From the IMG/VR virus record IMGVR_UViG_3300048592_000628, positions 1-30,223 of that record: 30,223 nucleotides of DNA; one strand, written 5' to 3'. The position numbers and the translations under genes are program-made. Positions 1 to 6,429 of this stretch are shown here, one piece after another (within the stretch, counting starts at the first letter, position 1; each line of letters begins with the position of its first letter). Source of the DNA: a virus. A model generated the notes under the pieces. The model saw only the letters and a list, made by a program, of their open reading frames with translations, was not told the origin of the DNA and ran no database searches.

Positions 1-2
1 AA

Positions 3-269
3 TGGCTTTTTGACAATGCCGCGACCGCGATCAACCCGAGCAAGGCGAACGTGAGGGCCGGCATCGCCGAGACGTGGAAGGGCACCGCCGCGGACAATGC
101 CGTGCGTCTCGCGGTGTTCCAGCATTGCCAGCAGCGCGCCACGCGGGCGCAAAAGCTCTTCGCCGCCGGGGCGGGCAACGCCACCGACCAGGATGGCGTC
201 GGGCCGGCGACGATGGCGGTCGAGTCGCTCACGCTCGCCGACGTCGAGGCGGCGAGGGCGCTGCCGTGA
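3..269 (+). CDS. Partial phage protein, C-terminal 88 residues
   Basis: The frame is open from the window edge (first full codon at base 3) to a TGA at 267-269, so this is the C-terminal part of a gene that starts upstream. The visible part is Ala-rich and probably helical, with no signal peptide or membrane segment, and I recognise no family. Its stop overlaps the GTG start of the next gene by four bases. Its place ahead of the connector and head-closure genes suggests a head-region protein (inference). An internal GTG at 51 could start a shorter product, but the frame reads well through the edge. Confidence 0.7.
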   Translation, partial: WLFDNAATAINPSKANVRAGIAETWKGTAADNAVRLAVFQHCQQRATRAQKLFAAGAGNATDQDGVGPATMAVESLTLADVEAARALP

Positions 270-475
270 GCGCCGAGCGGATCGAGCGCCTGGTCGCGCA
301 GTTCAACGGCGCGATCAAGTACACGCCAATGCTCGCCGATCATCCCGACTGGACCGACGAGGCGTGCCTCGAGTTCGCGCGCAAGTGGGACGCGGTCGCG
401 CGGGCGCGCTACCGGGCCAGTGATCCGAAGTGGAACAACGGTATCCCGTACTGCCGGAACGTCTGGAAGGGGTGA
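266..475 (+). CDS. Small hypothetical phage protein, 69 aa
   Basis: The GTG start at 266 overlaps the previous TGA (GTGA), implying translational coupling. The protein is acidic in the middle (DHPDWTDEACLEFARKWD) and ends in PYCRNVWKG. It has Trp and two Cys, and no signal peptide or TM segment. I do not recognise the family. It lies four bases before the next gene in a compact + strand cluster, so co-expression with the head and neck genes is likely. Longer reading frames across this stretch on other frames are G+C artefacts. Confidence 0.65.
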   Translation: MSAERIERLVAQFNGAIKYTPMLADHPDWTDEACLEFARKWDAVARARYRASDPKWNNGIPYCRNVWKG

Positions 476-479
476 CCGG

Positions 480-1067
480 ATGCGTGCCTGGCTGATCTCG
501 CTGCTCGAGCCGCTGCATCGAGGGCTGCTGCTCTATCTGTGGAGGTGCGGGCTTCTGCTGCGCGCGGGCGACATTCTCCACGAATGGGGTTCGAGCGCGG
601 CCTACACCATCACGCTCACCGGGCTCGCGAGCTCGAGCACCAAGGTCGCGGGGCGCGAGTCGACGGCGATCTCGCACACCACCGCCGACGCGCTCGATTA
701 CCTGGTCGGCGGCAAGATCACGACCGGCACCTCGCCGACGGCGAACAAGACGATCGACGTGTGGGTGTACGCCTCGATCGACGACACCCCGACCTACCCG
801 GACGTTTTTGACGGGACCGACAGCGCCGAGACGGTGACGAGCGAGAACGTGCGGAACAGCGCGCTCAAGCTGCTCGCGAGCATCCTCATTGATAACACGA
901 GCGACCGCACCTACTGGTTCGGGCCGACCGGGATCGCGCAACTTTTCGGCGGCGGACTGCCGAAGAATCACGGGCTGTTCGTCACGCACGACACCGCGGT
1001 CAACCTGAACGCGACGGCGAGCAATCACGCGCTGAGCTACACGCCGATCTACGCGCGGTATACCTGA
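480..1067 (+). CDS. Putative virion structural protein, 195 aa
   Basis: The ATG at 480 follows a purine-rich stretch (GGAAGGGG) at SD-like distance. The first 25 residues are hydrophobic (MRAWLISLLEPLHRGLLLYL), which could be a membrane-like segment or a misplaced start. The rest is Ser/Thr-rich and beta-like (SSAAYTITLTGLASSSTKV), with conserved-looking runs TTADALDYLVGGKITTG and DVWVYASIDDTPTYPD. This type of sequence occurs in phage virion proteins of unknown function; I infer a minor capsid or decoration role from its position. An internal start near the GDILHEWG segment would remove the odd hydrophobic N-terminus. Confidence 0.6.
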   Translation: MRAWLISLLEPLHRGLLLYLWRCGLLLRAGDILHEWGSSAAYTITLTGLASSSTKVAGRESTAISHTTADALDYLVGGKITTGTSPTANKTIDVWVYASIDDTPTYPDVFDGTDSAETVTSENVRNSALKLLASILIDNTSDRTYWFGPTGIAQLFGGGLPKNHGLFVTHDTAVNLNATASNHALSYTPIYARYT

Positions 1068-1267
1068 TGATCGTGTTCTGGCATCGCGGAGGCCCTGGGG
1101 CGTGCAATGGCCCGGCGGTGGGGCTGCGCGCGCCGGCGCCGAACCGCTACGAGATCCCCGCAGAGCTCGCGCTGAAACTTGACGGCAGCACGCCGGCGCG
1201 CGGCGAGCCGATGGTGTGCGGGACGTGCGGGCGCGGGGTACACCCGCAGTGGCTGAGGGCTGAATAG
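1067..1267 (+). CDS. Small hypothetical protein with CxxC motif, 66 aa
   Basis: The ATG at 1067 overlaps the previous stop by one base (TGATG). No SD is visible, so translation is probably coupled. The protein has a Pro/Ala-rich middle and ends with VCGTCGRGVHPQWLRAE. The CGTCG pair plus a nearby His resembles half of a zinc knuckle, but a complete four-ligand site is not evident; the third Cys, in the N-terminal quarter, could contribute. It sits five bases before the LamG-repeat gene. Function unknown. Confidence 0.5.
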   Translation: MIVFWHRGGPGACNGPAVGLRAPAPNRYEIPAELALKLDGSTPARGEPMVCGTCGRGVHPQWLRAE

Positions 1268-1271
1268 TCCA

Positions 1272-2870
1272 ATGTGGATCTTCAGCGGAACGCAGCGCCA
1301 CAATCCGAGCTCGCCCGCGCTGCTCAGAATTGATCGGTCAAACGCGCTGGGAGCGCTCCTCGAATTCGGGTTATTCGGGGCGGTCAATCGCGACATTGTG
1401 CGCGGAACTTTTAATGCTAACGGGGAAGGCGTTGCGTCTATCGCGCCGTTGCACGGGAACGCTATCGGCGTGTCGTCCGCGGGCGGCGAGGCCTATGATG
1501 TGGCGGCGTTCGCGGGCTTTCCGACGACTCTCCAGAACGACGCGCCTAAGACAGTATACATTCTGGCGCAGTGGTCGGTTTCGGGTTCTCACGTCGAGAA
1601 CTTGTGCGTCGTCGACAACGGCTACGGGTGGAGGTTCGACCAGTTCAATAACACGAGCGTCACCTTCGATTTGAAGTGGGGCGGCGTGTGGTCCGGTGGT
1701 GGCGGTACGGCGCAAACCGTCAGCATGAGCAACGGCGAGATTGCATCAATAACGGCCGCGCACAATGGCACTCAGACGAACGGCGTTCGTTACTTCAAGA
1801 ATGGCGTTCTACTCGCCGAAGTTGGCGCCCTGGTTGACCCCGGGAACTGGTCAGCGTCTCCGCGCGTCCGGGTGGGGAATCACTCCGGGGGCAGCGGGTT
1901 ACAGGGCAATCGCTATTTTGCGGTCCTAGTTTTTCGTGGTCAGCTTGGGGACGCGCTGGTCAAACGGGTCCACGACAACCCGTTTCAGGTCCTCGCCCCC
2001 CTCCGCCGCCGCCTCTACTTCTTCGGCACGGCGGGCGGCCAGATCATCTCCGTCGGCCAGGCGCTCGAGACCGACCTCGCCCAGGCGATCGCGCTTGCGC
2101 CGCAGCGCCGCCTCGTCGCACAGGCGGCCGAGACCGACACCGCCCAGGCGATCACCCGCCACAAGGCGCTGGCGATCGGCCAGGCGCTCGAGACCGACCT
2201 CGCCCAGGCGGTCACCCACGCGAAGGGAAAGCTCCTCGGGCAGGCGACGGAAACTGACACCGCGCAGACGATCACCAGCGCGAAGGCGAAGCTCCTCGGC
2301 CAGACGACCGAGACCGACGCCGCCCAGGCGATCACCGTCAGCGGGAACAAGATCATCGCGGTCGGCCAAGTGACCGAGACCGACGCCGCGCAGGCGCTCA
2401 CCGCGCGGAAGAGCAAGACGCTCGGCCAGACGACCGAGACCGACCTCGCCCAGGCGGTCGCGCACGCGAAGGCGAAGCTCCTCGGCCAGGTGACGGAGAC
2501 CGACGTCGCCCAGGCGATCACCGCCAGCATCCCGAACCAGGTCGGCCAGGTGCTCGAGGCCGACCTCGCGCAACCGTTGAGCGCTCGCAAGGCGAAAGCC
2601 CTCGGCCAGGTCGCGGAGTCCGACGTCGCGCAGGCCGTCACCGCCGCCAAGACCAGGGGCCTCGGCCTCGCGCTCGAGATCGACCTCGGCCAGCCGATCA
2701 CCTTCGCGCCGATGCACCGCCTGGTCGCCCAGGCGACCGAGACCGACCTCGCCCAGGCGATCACCGCGCACCTGTCGAGCGTGCAGCTTCCGCAGGGCAA
2801 GCGCTACGCCGTCGGCCCGCGCCTCGGTTACCGCGTCGGGCCGCGGAACAACTTCCGCGTGGACGAGTGA
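1272..2870 (+). CDS. LamG-like protein with 12 x 20-aa ETD-AQ repeats, 532 aa
   Basis: Residues about 40-235 are Gly/Asn/Ser-rich and beta-like with a concanavalin/LamG flavour (YILAQWSVSG, WRFDQFNN, RYFKNGVLLAEVG, FAVLVFRGQL). Residues 261-504 hold twelve tandem units of 20-22 residues with consensus (L/V)GQxxETDxAQAIT. The end is a short basic/aromatic tail (RYAVGPRLGYRVGPRNNFR). No signal peptide. LamG-like folds often bind glycans, so an adhesion or decoration role is plausible, but the repeat has no function known to me. It lies in the head/neck cluster rather than with the tail fibres. Bases 1290-1990 look less G+C-rich and use A/T-ending codons more than the repeat part, suggesting a mosaic gene with a grafted N-terminal domain. 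Confidence 0.8.
   Translation: MWIFSGTQRHNPSSPALLRIDRSNALGALLEFGLFGAVNRDIVRGTFNANGEGVASIAPLHGNAIGVSSAGGEAYDVAAFAGFPTTLQNDAPKTVYILAQWSVSGSHVENLCVVDNGYGWRFDQFNNTSVTFDLKWGGVWSGGGGTAQTVSMSNGEIASITAAHNGTQTNGVRYFKNGVLLAEVGALVDPGNWSASPRVRVGNHSGGSGLQGNRYFAVLVFRGQLGDALVKRVHDNPFQVLAPLRRRLYFFGTAGGQIISVGQALETDLAQAIALAPQRRLVAQAAETDTAQAITRHKALAIGQALETDLAQAVTHAKGKLLGQATETDTAQTITSAKAKLLGQTTETDAAQAITVSGNKIIAVGQVTETDAAQALTARKSKTLGQTTETDLAQAVAHAKAKLLGQVTETDVAQAITASIPNQVGQVLEADLAQPLSARKAKALGQVAESDVAQAVTAAKTRGLGLALEIDLGQPITFAPMHRLVAQATETDLAQAITAHLSSVQLPQGKRYAVGPRLGYRVGPRNNFRVDE
2052..2783 (+). repeat. 12 tandem coding repeats of about 60 bp
   Basis: These twelve units encode residues 261-504 of the LamG-like protein. 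Ten are exactly or nearly 60 bp, and units 1, 5 and 11 carry one or two extra codons, always in frame. Invariant or near-invariant positions are GQ, E(T)D, AQ and a following small hydrophobic. The variable part is a basic stretch such as THAKGKL or TARKSKT. The DNA is similar between units, so slippage or unequal recombination could change copy number without breaking the frame. Confidence 0.85.
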
Positions 2871-2880
2871 GGAGGAACCC

Positions 2881-3156
2881 GTGAGCCTCGGCCTCGCGCT
2901 CCAGGACCCCGACGAGACCGCGCCCTACCGCGAGGACTGGACCGACTACCTCTCGGGCGGCTCGATCGCCTCGAGCACCTGGTCGATCTCGCCCACCGGC
3001 CCGACGATCAGCGACGCGGCGATCGCCGGCGCGATCACGAGCTGCAACCTCGCCGGCGTGGTCGAGGGGCGCATCTACCTCCTCACCAACCGGATGACCC
3101 CGACCGGCGGCCAGCCGGCCGAGCGCTCGATCACGATCCGCGGAGGCACGCGGTGA
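2881..3156 (+). CDS. Fibre-tail adaptor-like phage protein, 91 aa
   Basis: A GTG start at 2881 follows GAGGAGGAA. The protein begins with the pattern LALQDPDETAPYREDWTDYL, then SGGSIASSTWSI, and later GRIYLLTNRMT and ERSITIRGG. That layout (a DPD motif near the start, YxxDWxxYL, and a closing YxxTNxxxT...RSI) matches small neck proteins annotated in phages as fibre-tail adaptor or hypothetical. It is a compact beta-rich protein. It is followed at a four-base overlap by the head-tail connector, supporting a neck role. The assignment is by remembered pattern only. Confidence 0.65.
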   Translation: MSLGLALQDPDETAPYREDWTDYLSGGSIASSTWSISPTGPTISDAAIAGAITSCNLAGVVEGRIYLLTNRMTPTGGQPAERSITIRGGTR

Positions 3157-3761
3157 GCACCGCCCCGCAGTGGACGCTCGTCACCCCGCCGGCGAAGCTC
3201 GCCGTGACCCTCGGCGAGCTCAAGAGCCACGCGCGGATCGACCACGACCTGCAGGACGCGAACCTCTACGGGTGGCTGCTCGCCGCGATCGAACTGGCGC
3301 AGAAGGAAACCGGCCGCCAACTGATCAATGCCACCTATGACGAGACCTTCAACGCCTGGCCGTGCGCGGACGGCTGGGGCGATCGCGCCTTCCGTCTGTA
3401 CTGGTCGCCGCTCGTATCCATCAGCTCGGTCAAGTACCTCGACACCGCCGGCGTGCAGCAGACCCTCGACCCGGCGAACTACCGCGCCGACCTGGTGCGC
3501 TCGCCGGGGCGGGTCGTCTTCAAGCGCTCGACGAGCTTCCCGAGCCTGTACGACGACTCCCAGACGATCACCGTGCGCTACGTCGCCGGCTACGGCCCCG
3601 AGATGCACGACGTGCCGGAGATGATCCGGCAATGGATCATCGTGCAGGTCGTCACGCGCGACGCCTTCCGCGAGGCCTTCACCGACCGCCCGGCGCACGA
3701 GCTGCCGGGGCGCTTCGTCGACCGGCTGCTCGACGACTACCGCATCGTGAGGGTGGTATGA
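3153..3761 (+). CDS. Head-tail connector protein, gp6-like, 202 aa
   Basis: The family forms a ring beneath the portal that connects the packaged head to the tail. Recognisable features are VTLGELKSHARIDHDLQDANL near residues 20-40, AAIELAQKETGRQLINATYDE at about 45-65, a PLVSISSVKYLDTAG turn, and ITVRYVAGYG at about 128-137 followed by PEMIRQWI. This is the usual order in phage gp6-like connectors, and about 200 residues is normal for proteobacterial members. The GTG start at 3153 overlaps the previous stop. It is followed by head closure and tail completion genes, the standard neck order. Confidence 0.88.
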   Translation: MSTAPQWTLVTPPAKLAVTLGELKSHARIDHDLQDANLYGWLLAAIELAQKETGRQLINATYDETFNAWPCADGWGDRAFRLYWSPLVSISSVKYLDTAGVQQTLDPANYRADLVRSPGRVVFKRSTSFPSLYDDSQTITVRYVAGYGPEMHDVPEMIRQWIIVQVVTRDAFREAFTDRPAHELPGRFVDRLLDDYRIVRVV

Positions 3762-3961
3762 GCTGGCCGGACATCGAGATCCAGATCCCGGAGAGCGCGG
3801 GCGGCGTGCAGATCGCGCGCGGCGCGAAGGTGCTCCTCGACGGCCTCGCGCTTCCCGGCGTGCGCGACGTCGGCATCCGCTACGAGCAGCAGAGCCAGGC
3901 GCTCGTCACCGTCACCTTCCTCGCTCGCCAGGTGCGCATCGTCCCGGCGGAGGGCAAGTGA
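3758..3961 (+). CDS. Small hypothetical neck-region protein, 67 aa
   Basis: The ATG at 3758 overlaps the connector stop (ATGA), and its own stop overlaps the GTG of the head closure gene, so it is coupled on both sides. The sequence begins MSWPDIEIQIPESAGG and contains ARGAKVLLDGLALPGVRDVG and ALVTVTFLARQVRI. It looks like a small beta barrel. Short genes of this kind are common at this position in phage neck clusters, but I cannot name a family. Codon use matches its neighbours. Confidence 0.65.
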   Translation: MSWPDIEIQIPESAGGVQIARGAKVLLDGLALPGVRDVGIRYEQQSQALVTVTFLARQVRIVPAEGK

Positions 3962-4293
3962 TCGCCGCCGGCCAGTTGAACGAGCGCGTCACCCTGCAGC
4001 GGCCGGTGGTGTCGAGCCGCGACGCGATGGGCGGGGAGGTCGTCGCCTGGACGGCGGTGGCCGACGTGTGGGCGAAGGCGGTGCCCGCCACCGGGCGCGA
4101 GATCTTCCGCGCCGACCAGGTGCACGCCGAGAAGACGGTCAACTTCACCATCCGCCGCCGCACCGACGTGACCGCGGCCTGGCGCCTGGTGTGGCGCGGC
4201 GAGGCCTACGACATCAAGCACGTCCTGCCGTCGGGGCACGGGCTCGAGGAGGCCCTCGAGCTCGTCGGCATCACCGGGGTCAAGAATGGCTGA
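3958..4293 (+). CDS. Head closure / head-tail adaptor protein, 111 aa
   Basis: Belongs to the Phage_H_T_join / SPP1 gp16-like family, which closes the head after packaging and makes the tail docking surface. Diagnostic features are GQLNERVTLQRPV at residues 5-17, DAMGGEVVAWTAVADVWAKA at 22-41 and the central IFRADQVHAEKTVNFTIRRR, followed by WRGEAYDIKHVLP. The length of 111 residues is typical. The GTG at 3958 overlaps the previous stop, and the end overlaps the start of the next gene by eight bases. Confidence 0.9.
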   Translation: MIAAGQLNERVTLQRPVVSSRDAMGGEVVAWTAVADVWAKAVPATGREIFRADQVHAEKTVNFTIRRRTDVTAAWRLVWRGEAYDIKHVLPSGHGLEEALELVGITGVKNG

Positions 4294-4777
4294 CGTGACC
4301 GTCCGCGTCGACGGGCTGAAGCAGCTCGAGCAGGCGATCGACGAGCTCACCGTCGACCTCGCCAAGCGCGTCGTGCGCGGCGCGCTGCGGGATGCGGCGC
4401 GGCCGATCGTCGCCGGCGCCCGCACCCGGGCGCCGGTGCTCGCGAGCCCGCACCCCTACCGCGTGCCCGGCACCGTGCGGCGGAACATCGGTGTCTTCAA
4501 CTCAAAGCAGGCCCGCCGCGAGGGCATGGTCGGGGTCTACGTGCGCGTCCGGCGGCTGTCGAAGGGCGCGATCACCGCGTTCAAGCGCGCCACGGGCAAG
4601 GCGGGACGGCAGAACCCGTTCGACCCGTTTTACTGGTGGTTCCTCGAGTTCGGCACCAAGCACATCGCGCCGCGCCGGTACCTGTCGGGCGCGTTCCAGG
4701 CCGCCCAGGCGCAGACGCTCGCGATCTTCGAGCGCCGCATCGGCGAGCGCATCGCGAAGGCGAACAGGAGGAAGTGA
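4286..4777 (+). CDS. HK97-gp10-like tail completion protein, 163 aa
   Basis: The family caps or joins the tail to the neck. The protein opens with DVTVRVDGLKQLEQAIDEL and has a basic helical part LAKRVVRGALRDAARPIVAGAR, the usual gp10 start. The typical aromatic motif follows: DPFYWWFLEFGTKHIAPRRYL at about 112-133 (YWWFLEFGT). The C-terminus is helical and basic. The ATG at 4286 overlaps the head closure gene, and its TGA overlaps the next ATG. Family assignment is firm because of the W-x-E-F-G-T core and gene order. Confidence 0.88.
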   Translation: MADVTVRVDGLKQLEQAIDELTVDLAKRVVRGALRDAARPIVAGARTRAPVLASPHPYRVPGTVRRNIGVFNSKQARREGMVGVYVRVRRLSKGAITAFKRATGKAGRQNPFDPFYWWFLEFGTKHIAPRRYLSGAFQAAQAQTLAIFERRIGERIAKANRRK

Positions 4778-5130
4778 TGAGCCCCGAGGAGCTCGTGGTC
4801 GCCACCCTCAACGCCGCCGCGCCGGTGACCGCGCTCGTCGGCGACCGGATCTTTCCCGACGAGATCCCGCAGGAGCGTGCGCTCCCGGCGATCGTCTACC
4901 GGCGCGCGGCCACCGATCCGCGCTTCACCCTCAACGACACGCTCGCCGCGACGCGCGCGCTGATGCGCCTGTCGTGCTGGGCGACCTCGCGCCTGCAGGC
5001 CGAGACGATCGGCGACGCGGCGGTCGCCGCGCTCGTCGCGCAGAAGATCATGCCCGTCGGCCGCGACGGGTTCAGCGACCCGGAGACGGGCGAGGAAGCA
5101 GCGCTCCTCGAGGTCGAAGTCTGGCTCTAA
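4777..5130 (+). CDS. DUF3168 tail terminator-like protein, 117 aa
   Basis: The N-terminus SPEELVVATLNAAAPVTALVGDRIFPDEIPQERALPAIVYRR is the standard DUF3168 opening: a short helix, the LVGDRI(F/Y)P turn, then a beta strand with PAIVY. DUF3168 proteins fold like lambda gpU and SPP1 gp17 and are thought to terminate the tail tube. The length is normal. The ATG at 4777 overlaps the previous stop by one base, with GGAGGAAG just upstream. It precedes the tail tube gene by 19 bases, as in many siphophages. Confidence 0.85.
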   Translation: MSPEELVVATLNAAAPVTALVGDRIFPDEIPQERALPAIVYRRAATDPRFTLNDTLAATRALMRLSCWATSRLQAETIGDAAVAALVAQKIMPVGRDGFSDPETGEEAALLEVEVWL

Positions 5131-5149
5131 ACCTGAAAGGAGAACGGCG

Positions 5150-5788
5150 ATGACTGCCGAAGTTGCACGCAATTCCAAGCTCGAAGTCCAGGCGACGATC
5201 GATACCGCGAAGACGATCAGCGCCATCACGAAAGCGAACCCGGCCGTGGCGTCGAGCACCGCGCACGGCTACTCGAACGGCGACGTCGTCGTGCTCGCGA
5301 TCGAGGGCATGACCGAGCTCGACGGCCTGGTGGTGCGGGTGGCGAACGTCGCCGCGAACACCTTCGAGCTCGAGGGCATCGACTCGACCAACTTCGGGAC
5401 CTTCACCTCGGGGACGGCGAGGGAAATCCTCACCTGGCTGACCGTCGCCGAGGCGACGCAGGTCAACTTCGGCGCCGGCTCGGCCGACCAGCTCGAGAAG
5501 ACCCGCCTCATCGACCGCACCAAGCGCTTCGAGGCGGGCCTGCCCGACCAGCCGAACGTCACGGTGAACGTCTTCAGCGACGTGACCGACAGCGCGCAGG
5601 TCGCTGTCGAGGGCTACGGGCGCGCCGGCACCGCGGTCGCGTGGCGCTACACGAGGAAGAGCGGGAAGTTGAGCTACTTCGGCGGCACGCCCTCGACGGT
5701 GGGCGAGGACAACAACGTCGGCCAGCTCGTCACCGGCAGCTTCACGATCACCCAGAGCTCGCCGCGGCTCGTGCACTACGCGAGCTGA
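5150..5788 (+). CDS. Major tail tube protein with inserted beta-barrel module, 212 aa
   Basis: A strong SD (AAAGGAGAACGGCG) precedes the ATG at 5150, fitting a highly expressed structural gene. Residues 1-20 and 93-212 carry the tube-protein pattern (TWLTVAEATQVNFG, RTKRFEAGLPDQPNVTVNVF, LVTGSFTITQSSP). Residues about 23-92 look like an added barrel of the E1-FCCH-like kind found in phage tail proteins: ITKANPAVASSTAHGYSNGD, then VANVAANTFELEGID and TSG. The module would decorate the outside of the tube (inference). It is followed by the chaperone pair and tape measure, which supports the call. Confidence 0.85.
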   Translation: MTAEVARNSKLEVQATIDTAKTISAITKANPAVASSTAHGYSNGDVVVLAIEGMTELDGLVVRVANVAANTFELEGIDSTNFGTFTSGTAREILTWLTVAEATQVNFGAGSADQLEKTRLIDRTKRFEAGLPDQPNVTVNVFSDVTDSAQVAVEGYGRAGTAVAWRYTRKSGKLSYFGGTPSTVGEDNNVGQLVTGSFTITQSSPRLVHYAS

Positions 5789-5791
5789 CCG

Positions 5792-6148
5792 ATGGCGGAC
5801 CTGTTGGCGAAGATCCTCGCCGCGCGGCGGCGCTGGGTCGAGGCCGGGGGCTACGGCTTCGAGATCCAGCGCCCGACCGAGTACGACCTCGCGGAGCTGC
5901 GCGCCCGCCGGCCGAAGGACAAGGTCCTCGGCATGGTCGAGCTCGTCAAGGCGCACGTCGTCGGCTGGCGGGGGATCAAGGAATCGGACCTGGTGCCGGG
6001 CGGGAGCGAGGACGCCCCGGCGTTCGGCGCGGAGCTCTTCGCCGCGTTCATCGAGGACCGGCCGAAGCTCTGGGCGCCGCTCGCCCAGGCGATCTGGGAC
6101 AGCGTCCAGGAGCACGAGCGTGAGCTGGAGAAACTCCGGGGAAACTGA
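5792..6148 (+). CDS. Tail assembly chaperone, gpG-like (zero frame), 118 aa
   Basis: In tailed phages the gene pair between tube and tape measure encodes two chaperones that coat the tape measure before tube assembly; the second is made by frameshifting. This ORF has YGFEIQRPTEYDLAELRARRP and is helical and charged. It ends at TGA 6146-6148 directly after the heptamer G GGA AAC, with a continuous -1 frame beyond it. It starts three bases after the tube gene. The family is too divergent to call from sequence alone; the location and slip site make the role convincing. Confidence 0.82.
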   Translation: MADLLAKILAARRRWVEAGGYGFEIQRPTEYDLAELRARRPKDKVLGMVELVKAHVVGWRGIKESDLVPGGSEDAPAFGAELFAAFIEDRPKLWAPLAQAIWDSVQEHERELEKLRGN

Positions 6149-6429
6149 CCGGGTTCCTCCGCGCGCAGGACGAGGTGGAAGCCGAGCGCGCCGAGGGACT
6201 GCCGACCGCACTGCCCACCCTGCCGCCCGAGGCGCGCATCGTCCGCGACGCCTGGCACCTCATGGGCGGGCTCGACTGGGCGGCTTTCCCGCAGGCGTGC
6301 GAGCTGCTCGGGGTGCGCGACCCGGAGTGGCTGCTCGCCGGCCTGGTCGCGATGCGCGACTGGTTCGCCGAGCGGCAGCGCCGCAGGGACGAGGAGCGCG
6401 GGCGGCTCAACCAGCAGGGGCGGGCCTAG
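5792..6429 (+). CDS. Tail assembly chaperone fusion, gpGT-like, made by -1 frameshift
   Basis: Reading shifts by -1 at 6139-6145 and continues as CTG ACC GGG TTC CTC..., giving about 94 further residues to a TAG at 6427-6429, for roughly 212 in total. The T-like part contains ALPTLPPEARIVRDAWHLMG, LDWAAFPQACELLGVRDPEW and a basic end QRRRDEERGRLNQQG. No SD or good start lies at the head of this second frame; the first possible start is a GTG at 6175. Lambda uses the near-identical G GGA AAG heptamer for gpG/gpGT at the same genome position. The stop abuts the tape measure ATG. Confidence 0.8.
6139..6145 (+). promoter_or_regulatory. -1 programmed frameshift slippery heptamer G GGA AAC
   Basis: The bases GGGAAAC sit so that zero-frame codons are GGA AAC followed at once by TGA. 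Both tRNAs can re-pair in the -1 frame as GGG AAA, satisfying the X XXY YYZ rule. It joins the gpG-like and gpT-like chaperone frames. Confidence 0.85.

Noticed and set aside
2052-2783. Regular 60-bp repeats considered as a CRISPR array
   Set aside because: Repeats are coding and in frame, lack constant repeat/unique spacer structure, and no cas gene is present.
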